Origin: Megalonaias nervosa
Taxonomy: Eukaryota; Mollusca; Bivalvia; Unionida; Unionidae
Assembly: GCA_016617855.1 (NCBI GenBank)
Contig: JAECUM010009305.1
Coordinates: 39,773 to 103,772, forward strand
Direction: 5' to 3'
DNA: 64,000 nt
Each line of letters opens with the position of its first letter. Position 1 is the stretch's first letter. The translations under genes were made by a program, and so were the position numbers. Shown piece by piece: positions 37,401-49,400 of the stretch. The notes below the pieces were generated by a model that saw nothing but the letters and a program-made list of their open reading frames with translations, had not been told where the DNA came from and did not search any database.

Positions 37401-40400
37401 AATATAGAATCTTCAGATGCTTCTGGCAAAGGAATTGCCTTATTGGCTTTAGTCACATTATATAACTAATATTTTTGTTGTGTATTTAAACAATATAATT
37501 ATTTTTTAAAAATACTTTAGACTGATCATCAGCTTGAATAGGACTCATAGGTTTGGACTTTGACTCACTGTTTTTTTTCTGTTTCATTTTTTATTCTTAT
37601 TTATTAGATATATCACAACCTTTATGCTAGAGGTATATGGTTTTACCGCACATGATCCCAAAGGGTTAAATTGCAACAAAATAAGAAATAAAAAGTGTCT
37701 TTCTACTTTTAAATTCTCTGTATTTTAATTTGGCTTGTTTGTTTGCCTTTTCTAAATTTAATTTCAACATACCGCTGAAATGAGGGGTTGACTGGCATGC
37801 TGTCTGTTTTTGTCCATCCAGCATGTATATCAGACTCATATTTTAATGCCATATTTGCTTCAAAATCACTCAGTGGCATCTCCATTAACTTTTTCCCAGC
37901 TCCTATAATCTGAAATATTTCCTAACTTTAAAAACAAATCGCCTTCACTACTATGATCAGTCAGTATTTGCAGACCTAAATTGCCTTCTAAAGATGAACA
38001 CTGGTTATCGGCAATTGTGGGTCTTCTGGATAGCCTGTATTATAAACACGCATTTGTAAAATTTCCTTGATGCAAGGTTCAAACTTTGACAGTGCTTGTT
38101 ACGTTCCCCAATGTGCCAATCAAATTTAATTTAACAACCATTCATACAGAGCCTCCCCCCCCCCGATATGTAAACAGTTACAAAAATACACGTAACAACA
38201 AATACTACAATATTTCTACCATTTCAGCAAGCACTTTAAGGGTGAATGGCTGAATAAAGTTGGATACTATGCAGAGTACATTTTCATTTGCGCTACTTGA
38301 AATTAATTTGCAGGAGTTCTCGTGTATCACAGCTTTCCAAGTGTTAGAATTCGCAAAAATCTGGCATAAATCATGCAGATTGTGCACACTGGGCAAACAT
38401 GGTGACAAACTATTTGATAATTATTTATTTTGTTCTGAGGATCTCTGCATGATTTCAAATGTGTATAATTATGCTTCCTCTAAGTAAAATGAACAGCTCA
38501 GCATTATGATAGCAATTAATCATGACATCTTCATTGTGGACATAATAAACTTGAAAATGTCCTAAACATTTTGCTTGAGAATTTTACAATCATTCAGTTA
38601 AACATATCAATGTTATCTCTCTAATGTTGACTGCAAATGACACAAGCACCAGCTTTTAGTCTTGTTGACTGTTTCAGTATATAATGGCATTTTTTAATTT
38701 TTTTTATCAGATGTAACTTATTTTATGACATCATATTCTGTACCATATGCCCTTCCATGCCTGCCTGAGTGTGAAGCTGATGGATGGGCAAGGATAACAC
38801 TATATGCTATTGCAGAGTGACTTACGTGTGTAGCTTGACCAGATGATGGACAAAGATAACACTATGTCTCTGCACAGTGAATGAAGTACTAAACTTGACC
38901 ACAAACACCATATGCCATGGCATAGTGACCTAAGTGTGAAGCTTGACCAGGTGATGGACAAGGATAACACTATATGTCTCTGCATAATGAATGAAGTGTG
39001 GATGGAGAAGAATAACACCATATGCCATGGTATAGTGACGTAAGGGTGAAACTTGACCAGATGGATGACAAGGATAACACTATACGCCACTGCAAAGCAA
39101 CCTAATTGTGAAGCTTGACCAGGTGATGGACAAGGATAACACTATATGCTTCTGCATAGTGACTGAATTGGTAAACTTGATAATATGGATGGAAAGGGAT
39201 AACACCATATGCAACTGCATAGTAAACCAAGTGTTAAACTTGACCAGATGGATGGACAAAGATATCACTCTATGCCTCTGCATAGTGACCGAAGTGTTAG
39301 ATCTGGCCAGATGGATGGACGAGGATAACATTAAATATGCCTACCCTGACCTTGGAGTGGATTTTTACTATATGTCATTATAGGTGAGTTAAAAATTAAT
39401 GCTGAACATTAACCTTTAGGTAAAAAGTACAGTCTTACCTCCCGTTCCTTGTAATACTGGAATATATCAAATGCATAAAGAGCCACCTGAACTGGGTCTC
39501 CCAGGTTCTCCTTATCGACATCATCAAAAGCCTGAAATATTTGTAAGATATATTTTGTATCAAAAGCGATAACTTGTTTCTTGTTGAGAAATTACTCTTT
39601 CCTGCGATAAGATCTGAAGCAGAAATCAGTCTTATTGTTGTGTTCAATATTTCATTTGGGTGGGATTATTTATTCAAATTATTATTCACTGGAAATGTTC
39701 ACCTATAATATTCTTAGACTAGAACATTAACTTGGAATTATAGTGAATTCAGACAAGAACATCTTGGATTATATGACTGAGATTAATCAAAAGACTGTTG
39801 GCACATTATGTAACAGGCTACTAAAGACACATCAAAACATTCAGTGTTGGATCTTATTTCGAACATCACTGGAATTTAATTAGAACTTTATTTATTAGAA
39901 CTGGTGATAGAACATTTTGGACTCTTTGGGATTTAATTTGCAAATCTGTAAGTCCTTTTTAAATTTTCACTTTGTATTTTAGGGAAATAAATTTGTTGAA
40001 TTTTACAAAGCTTGTTGCTTCTCACTCTTTTCTACTACTTATTTTAAGACCAAAGAGTCATAACAGACTGCAAACTGCAAATACCCAGATCTACTGTCGC
40101 ATAAGGTGTTGGCTGATATGGGTGTCTGCAGTTAGTTAGGATTCATTATTTGAAAAAAATTAACATAGACTCTGATCTGCATGCATATTATGCGACAGCA
40201 GAAAAGGATTTATGTTGTTTGCAGTTATGTTTGAGTTGTAAGCGAGTATATAGGTAAATATGAAGGTACTTTCAAGAGCAATGGAAAAATGGAAATCATA
40301 TAAACCAAACTAGAATTTACATTTGTGAGGTCCCCAAATGCAGCTTGTCTGGATCCTGCAGCCTGGTTTTCGTTCTTTCTATTACTTAGTGTAAGACCGT

Positions 40401-43400
40401 AGACACATTATATTTCAAAAGATGGTCATGACCAGCACGTTCAGCTCCCACCCACTTCAAAAAGCTTTGATAATGATGGCATGTAAAAATCTTCAACACT
40501 GAGGTTAATCTATTATGTGAACATATGAAAGAATGGATATGCACAAAGATGACCAAATGATCGCTATATTGAGCTTTGGACATGACAGTACAACAAAATC
40601 GACGCAAAATTTTCATGCAGTCTGTGATTTTTTTCAAGATGCTTTAGTATGAATTCTGTAATTTTGCATCCTGAATATCCTGTAAGTTAACTTCAATACA
40701 ACTCAAACTGATGAGCCAAACCATGTGTGTTGTAACTAAAATTTGGAACTTTGTTGTTGAGGACAATTTTGATGAAAATTTAGCATTACTATTTATGAAT
40801 TATTTATCAGTCAGTCAAGTACTATCTGGACTTTTTATCAATTTCATAAAAGAAAAAGCCTGCTTCTAAACACAATTGTAAGGGATTTGATTTAAAAGAA
40901 GTTATGAAAATCACTTTCTGAAACTGTCGTAGTAACATTTCAGAGATCTGCAGAGTTTATCCATAATTCTACTTTGAAATCTTACACTAGACATAAAACT
41001 TCTAAGCAACATAAAAATGTCTCCAATTACATAAATGACTTAAGTTTTTGCCATATCTGTGTTTCATATGATCAGACAAATTGAAATTTTGCATGCCTTT
41101 TCAGTCAGTACATCATATGATAAATTTTCAAGCTGCAACTGGAAAACTACCCTAATTTAAGACCAGGATGCATTCCCCTAACTCTGTGATACTATTATTG
41201 ACAATCATTTTTAAACATCTTCTATTTCCACATGCCAACATTTTAATAATATTTAAGTCCCTTGCATAGGTGCAATCAGCTTGTATTATGTAATAGTTTG
41301 GAAATGTAGCTGCAGGATAATGTTTTGAAGAATGGGGATACTGTCTGCTGATGTCATGTGATGTATTCAATCTATTATTACCTTCTCCCAAAGGAACTGT
41401 TCTCCAACAGTGTTATCTGATGGAGAATGCAATAACTGAACAGCTTTTTACCTGTGGTTTCTTCTGTTCACTTTCTTCTTTATCATCCTGTTCCTGGTCG
41501 GAAGAATCTGCATCTTTGTTACTACTGAAGAACATCAAAATCATAAACATAAGAAAATAGGGTCTTAACCATTTAAAATGAAATTTTTTTTTACTTGTGA
41601 TATAATTTTTACTTGTATTTTGATTAATCTATACTGTGAATGCCTAAGAAAAATAATGACAGACTTCAGCTTTGTGTTACTCATGGCAGACATACAAACA
41701 ATATAAAACATTTTTGCAAATATAGAACCCTTTGTGACTGGTTGATCTAAACGTAGGACCTTTTATTCAACTAGCTCATCTAAATTTAGGACATGTTTTT
41801 ACTGGCTTATCTAAATGAAGGACACTTTTGACCGTTTTATCTAAATGTAGGGCACCATGATTGGTTGCTCTAAATGTAGAACACTGATTTCTTCCATATA
41901 TGTTAAAATAAGGATGACTGTGGCTATGTTTTCAGATTTGTCAATGTGTACTGATGGTCATGTCACATATTTTAAGTTAAATAAGCTAAGCTTACATACC
42001 AATGATAAAATGAAATTTGTAACAGTATACCATCATTATCCATAAATAAATCTGAAGAAAAAAAACACTACCAGGGCTTTAAAGGACCAAAGGTTTTGCA
42101 TAAAATTGGCCTACAATATTCAGAAGTAGTTTTATTTCTGCATCAACATTATGCACCCCTTTTGATTGTCTGTAAGGAAGTGTAGTACATAGCTACTTTT
42201 AAACAAGCATGCATCCAATGGGACTTAATCCCTACAAAAGAGAACCGATTGACATCTCATTTAAATGATCAACTCGCTTTACTACGAGCTGTTTCGTAGT
42301 GTTGCCCCAAGGCAAGGGATTTATCCCATTGCCCTCCAATTTCATGGGATGTACAAATTTCAAAAGGGACAAAGAAAGATACTTGATAGAACTGCACCAT
42401 CTGTGATTAAAGCTGTCAAAATTTTAGAAAACTTCTAACGGGTACCAGTCAATTATAATGATTGGTTATCCAGTTAAATTGTATTAAATGTCAAAAATGC
42501 ATACAAACTTGAAGTCCACATTTTTTTAATTCACAGCATCCTATAAATATCACTACTAATGTCATCTGGTACAAAGTCCATGAATTCATCCTCATTGTTT
42601 GATAAAGTTCTTAAATCTTCCATCATCATCTAGTAAATCATCAATCTAGTTATAAATATCATCTGACTCCCTCTCCTTGGCCTCACTTTCATAGATGCTC
42701 ATTTAGAGACTGAGCCTGAGCTTTCTAAAGCAACACTTTGACCATACAATTTGTGAAATCTATTATGGTTGCAACTGAACAAATGTCAGTTGTATGGCAA
42801 GATCAAACAACCACTCTCTGTTACTTGCCACTGTACCTCACTCGTGACTCGATGAGTCGCCATGTTGCAAAAAAAGCTATAGGATTAAGGTCAATTATTT
42901 ATTGGAAGAGGCAGACCTCTTTTGGCACTTAAAAAGTAACATGTATTTGTAGCTCAATCAGTAGGATTGTCAACTTGAAAACAATGTGAATGCTGCCTTT
43001 ACAAGCACTGGCAGAAAACTTATATACAGTAAATGGGTACCCATCAGCTCATTTTATTACCCAGGTTATTATCAATGGGTGTGTACCTGAGTACCCAGAT
43101 ACATGTTGGTATCTTTTTTGTGGTAAAAAAAAAAAAAAAGATAATCATATTTACTTTGATAGGTACACTATCATCTTTTCTTTGAACGCTTATATTATTG
43201 TTAATGTTGGCTATGACTAAGAAATCTGATTGGGATCGTGTTCTTTTCAATTTCTGATTGGAGGGAATAATTAGCTTGGAGGACTGAATCTAGAAATGAA
43301 ATGCAATGCAGTAGTAGCAGGTAATGTATTATTGCTATTAAAACATTTTAAAATGAGAATTTGCTGCCTTTATAAAGTTCATGTAGCCTTTAACAACTTT

Positions 43401-46400
43401 GGCCATTGTTACATGTGGGAATACCTGCACAAAAGAAAATCACAGATTTTTTAATTTTTCGTGCCAAAAAAGTGTGCAATGGTGAAACCCATAATCCTAT
43501 GCTCAAGATGCAACTCTAGTGTGATTGTAATATTAGAGGCATCACAAGAACATGTGTAAGATGGGCAACATTCTCACAAAGGTGTGGATGCGAATAAAGT
43601 GCCACACCCATTTTTATAATGAAAAAATCCACCTACTATATTTCTTCAGTGCATGTCTGTCCAATGGCCAAAGCTGACAAACATAACTGAAGATGGCAGT
43701 TAATTTCCATTTTAAAACACTTTTGGCAATCAAGCTATTCATGGTTCTTAGTAGAATTCCAAGTCACAATGCAAAGTCACTAACAGATGAATGTGTAATG
43801 TACTTTTGAGCTTCAAACTGGAGTAAATTTCTGGGATGTAAAACCTGCAGAAATACAAAATTTGTTATTTAATTAATGAATTATTAGTTTGAAAGTAAAA
43901 ATAATTAAGAAAATCAGGGAATTATTATAATAAACACTCATGGATAATAATTATTAAAAAGGTTAAATGTGAGCAAGATCCAAAACTGAAAACTCCATAG
44001 TTCGACAGTTCATTTAACCTGAACCACTATCCAAAAATACATATGTTGTTATGGGTAGCTTGAGCACTTCAAATCTAGTTTGTCCCTCTTGAATTTCATC
44101 TGTCTCCCAAACCTGAAGAACATGGGACCATAATGACCCCTACTCTTGGGATTCTAGGTAAGACAATTACTCAAATTCAAAGAATGGAAAATTAATGCTT
44201 TTAATCCAACACCACTTTTTTTATGTGTCGAGTGTTTAATGGACCTTTTCTATTTGCATCATAATAATTGTAAATGATATTAGGACATCAAATGTACATG
44301 TATTACATTATTATATTTTATTTATGTAAAACTTTACCATATTATATTATTATAAGAATAACAGGTTTAGATTTCCTACAATATTAATGATATTTGTATG
44401 TAATGTATGAAAAAGATACATTCAAAAATAGTGCAGTTAATTACTGTTGAGAGTTGTAGTCTCTCTCTGACTTACATAAAGAAGTTACGTCTTGTCAAGA
44501 TCTTGTTAACACAGAGGAATTTACTACATTTTATAATTTATCCTTGGCAATAATGGTGAGTTTAGACATTCAGAACCTAATCTTTTGTTCATGCATGTAA
44601 CCATTGAAAAAAAATTCTCTTTAGGACTCTTAAAATACTAAGGGTCTGTGTGTAGTTCATGTATCTATGAGTGAGTCAACCTTCTTCTATCATACCTATT
44701 ACTTGGCCTACCCATCCATTATAAATTAAATTATACATTAAAAACTAATAAGAAATTGTTTTCTAAAGTATACAAGAAGTCATGAGCAAAGATGAGGATT
44801 CCCATGTAAAATTACTACCAACTACTTTCAAACTTGAAGAAAAGCAACCCAAACTTCTTGGATCCTACATGTGCCTAATAGCACCCAGTAAAACACCTGC
44901 AAATGCCCAATAAGTAGAAATTTACTACATCATAGATTGTAACAGCAAGGCACAAGTTGGGTATGTAATAAATACCTCTCTTGTGAACTACAGCCCAGAG
45001 ATTCTTGAGAACTGCAAGAATCTTCAGAACTCTTGACAGACTTCTGTGAACTTTCGATGAATCCTTGCAAGGAAGTAAGGTTTTCATCTGTTATAACATC
45101 AACCTTTTCCTGTCCACCTGATTTGGCTGTCACAGTTTTCTTCTTGCCAACCTTAGTGGTACCAGTTTTCACTATAACCTTGCCTTTTTTTAATGGATCC
45201 TTGACAACATTCTGCTCTTTGAAGGCCTTAAAGTAAACACTTCAGATTATTAGAAACAAATTAGTAAATACATCAGTCTTCATAATGGCACATATACAAA
45301 CTAATTTTATATGGGCTTTTAAAACATATAGAAGGGTCTGATATACAGGGCTAAGGCTAGATGTCCTGCAGCACAAGTGACTTGGAACTTTTACTCATCC
45401 TGCATCAATTTTACTCATCCTACACTGTCCATAATGCTGAATCCACTTTAAATGCTACTTGCCCAACTAACCAGCATCTTAAAATTTGTGATCTGCCCTT
45501 TCTCAACCATCAATCATAAATCTAAGCAGATGAGTATAATTGTTGAGTCCTGACCAAGATGTATCCTAATTAAGCAGCCCTCATTAAATAAGGCTCAATC
45601 AGAATACAGGTGTATCTCATCTTGTTTGAGGTTCTCAGGTACTTTCTAACATTCTACATGTACCTATTCTACAAAAAAACAAAATATGCAGGAAAAGTAA
45701 AATCACAACATTCAGATGATCAGTACTAAATGGAATTAAACATGTAAGCTTTTCAAATAAGGATTCTAAAAATCAAAATCTGCTTCTATCTTGCAACTTT
45801 CCCATAACATCTGAATTAGATGTATGATCATGTAATAAACCATAGGAAGTATCAACAGAAACAAATTTTCATTTTCAACGAGTTTTCATACATCTTGATG
45901 AGTTAGACATGGGAGATGTTAAGTGACAGAGAATGTCAAAATTGTTTGACTTTTGTCTGGTCAGTCAGCATAATGCCTGCACTAGATCATCTGCATTTTT
46001 CAAGACTGATGTTTCCTTAATACATTTTCACACCAAAGCAAAAGATGACAGGAGATATTTTAATAGGTCATAGTTTACTTTTCACAAGGAAAATGTCAGT
46101 CACTTGCATCTGAAAAAATTTCAACTGTCACAATTTCCATCTACTTTCATATTTATTAATCCATTCTAGTCAAAACTGTTCTTGAGAGCTACTAAAGGGC
46201 ACCCTAAAAATATTGCTGATTTGGCCCAAAGAATTCAAACATTTCTAGTTTATGCCCCCCTCCCCAATTGATTCTGCTATTGTAATTAGGGCTGCCTAGC
46301 ATCCCCCAGTTTCTGTTTGTGGTCCATAATTTTTATTTTGAAATGTTCCAAAAGAAAGCAAATCTTGTCTTCCAGAACCTTTCCCTTATTCCACTGATAT

Positions 46401-49400
46401 CCATTACATGTGTTACTAGATCGAAACTGTAATTTTGCCTTTATCTCAACAGAAGTTTGCTTAAGAAAAGCTTTGCATTGCTTGTAAGTGCATTTAATCA
46501 GGGGTTGTAAGTCAGGGTACAAGCTGGACCCTAATATCTGGACAAAATTATATCTCCAGCCAGAATAGGTAAGGCTGGCAAATGTATGGTGAAGTGGTTG
46601 TAGAAGGTAAAAAAAAAAACAACAAAACAGCTACTTTATACCAATGTGCTTGCATATTTTCATGTCAGATTTTCAAAATGAGGATAAAATATTATTGAAA
46701 GTTTCTAAAACTACTAAAATGTTTCTTAATTTGGTTCACCAGTTATATAAAAAAATCAACCCTAAAAATAGATTACAGATGAAAACTGGTAACATCTTCC
46801 ATAGTAGGCGTCTTCTTTGCATATGTTTATATGATGAATATTGGATACACGGGTTAATTTTATTAGTAATGGACCTGGATACATCCAATGAACTTAATTT
46901 TATTCATACTGGGCAACAAAAGTTAAATTTTTCACTGTTTTTCTAGGTTCCTGAATAAATTTGTCAGCAGTAATTCCATAGATGACAATGTAATTTCTGG
47001 TATTTATGATCATCAAATTAACGCCAAAACTTGACAACAGAAAATAGACTTCTTTTTCAATCTTTCCACTTTTTTGAAGGGAAAATTTACACCAAAATCG
47101 ACATCAGACTTTAATTATTAATGTATTGCACTGAAATGAAATGAGTTAGTTGTAACGTCATGAAATCAATGCAAGGCAAAGTGATCTTTGCCTTTCGGGC
47201 CTGTTTAAATGAAAAGACCAATTCAAAGGTAATTATTTTGCATGAGTGACCCATGTCCAATCCACCACCCCTCCATGGGTCATGAAAGTATTAGGATTCT
47301 CAAAAGTATGCACATACAGTTTTAAAAAGTGTTCAGTATTCTAGTTTGTTGACTCATGTCTGTTTGGTAATATGCTACAAAAATTCCCATCCTTTAAATG
47401 CTGGACCTTTAATTTGAAGCAAAACTGACCAATGGTGTCACATAATCATAGGGCACTTCATGCAAATAACACTGCAGGTAACAAACAAAAGTAGTGTAAT
47501 GCGTACTTAATTTATAATTATTTTAGGCAAATAAAATAAATACATGTCTCCTATTGCACTGGTTGTAAAATTATGGCAGGCAGGTCATTTTTTTTCTTTT
47601 TAAAAACATGACTTATATTGTTGTGATTTTTTTCAATGTTTTTTTTAACCATGGGGGAAAAAGTGCTAAGGTCAGCACTGAGAAACAATCACGGTCGGCC
47701 AACTGGAAACACACATATTTTTGTTGGCCTTAGATGAATATAAACATAAATTTTGTTTTATATTAAATTCTCATTATATAAAAACTTGTTTTTTTAACCA
47801 CAAATACAAAAATCAACTTCTACTACCGATACAATTTCAAAAAGCAACTTCTCTACAAAACACAACTAAAACTGTATCAGAGCCAGTAATTTTGTTTATT
47901 ATTTTTTCATAGTGAATCATCTGAAAACTGCAACAAAAATTACTTGATGAAGTTTATATTTTTAATGAAAGCACCAGCCTGTGCATAAAAAATTCCAATA
48001 ATGGTCGTTTTTTTCAAAATTCTAGGGACAGAGATCCAAGAATGTTTTTTTGTGAAATCATTCCAGGCCCAATTTCAACCAATCTATTGTCTGGACCTTA
48101 TGTGCTTTTATAAAGAGATTACAAAAGTATGCACTGTGTGAAAAGTTGGTGTAAACACTGAAAATACATATGTCTAATGTAAGTTAGTAACATTCTTTTT
48201 GTGAAGACTAATTAGATCTTTTTAGAAATATCTGCTACCGTCTTCAGTTTGTTATGACAATGTATCAATAAATGTAACACTTAACTTCTCAGAGGTCTTC
48301 TTCATAAAGATCTGTGATCACTAGTTGAAAGGAAAATCTCCCCACATCAAAATTACTAAATTACTGAAACATGCCGCTGCAAATGCAAATATCATTAAGA
48401 AATTGATATCTAGCTATGAAACACAATACTTTCATGATTTTTGCCCATTTTAGTATCAAGCTTGCACTGGGTAGGTCAGTTGTATGTTAGACATAAATAT
48501 CATCCAATCAAAACAATTGACACTAGATTTTATTTTTAAATCAAAACAAAATTTATGTTCATACAAACAAGGTATAAACTCAGCAGTACAGCATTGTTTG
48601 CTAAATCATATTCAACCATTGTTTTAAGAAATGTTTGAAAATCAGGACTATTTCTGAATAATTTTCAAGACAGTGTTACCATTCATGATGTTGGATGAAA
48701 ATAACACAACATCCTCCAAATGTTCCTTATGAAATTACCACAAAAGACTTTGCACAAGCAAGTAAACTTTGATAATATTTGTCAAATTTTGCTTTTTTCC
48801 TGGAGAAAATTATCAACATTAATTTCATCCAAACTTTTCAAAAACTTGATAATACTAGCAGAGCAGGAAATAAAAACTCAGATATTCTGGTCCCATAGTC
48901 GTTTGCTAGAAGAGTATTTAACTCTTTTGAGGAAATATTTTCCTCCAGTGACTGTCCTTGTATTTTACTAATTATGTCATAAGCTATGACATGGTCCTTT
49001 TGCATCATAATCACTACACATCAAAATGAATATCCATAGGTTTTATGTGCAGCAACAATATTTAAACACAACAATGTAATAAAATCTTTAAAAAGAAGTA
49101 AGACCTCACTAAACGTGATAAAATATACCACGGTCCAACTGATGTCCTATAGAATTAATGATCCAGTCCAATTACATCTCATTGTGTATAATATTCCAAA
49201 CAATACAGAAAAATCTCCTGTGCAGTCTCATGCTTAGCATTACAAAAACTAACTTTATTTATCTTCAATATAGTAAACAAAAAATGCGATTGTAATCTAA
49301 ATAAAAATTCAATAGAGTTTTCAAGTCATTTCTTTGTCAATACCTCTATTTAAAACAGTTTTCTATAATTATGTTTTACCCACTGTTTAGCCGAATTCAA

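Larger units (their letters stand above)
35773..37469 (+). mobile_element. hAT-type transposase relic split by a younger element
   Basis: Two coding pieces resemble ZNF862/KIAA1586-like hAT transposases. At 35773-35982 there is a TTF-type zinc-finger start (KGKSSEECDSEDAFMFCHIC). At 37029-37469 an open 146-codon piece includes IHDLTAKEIDAIGILKNS, AMADESTDIANNKRLVIYAL and IISDDMKPSTRFLTNIESSD. The ADESTDIANNKRL block is the family's catalytic-core start. A terminal-inverted-repeat element (35983-37000) lies exactly between them. The C-terminal dimerisation domain is absent. It could derive from a domesticated gene, but the truncation suggests a dead transposon. Confidence 0.7.
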
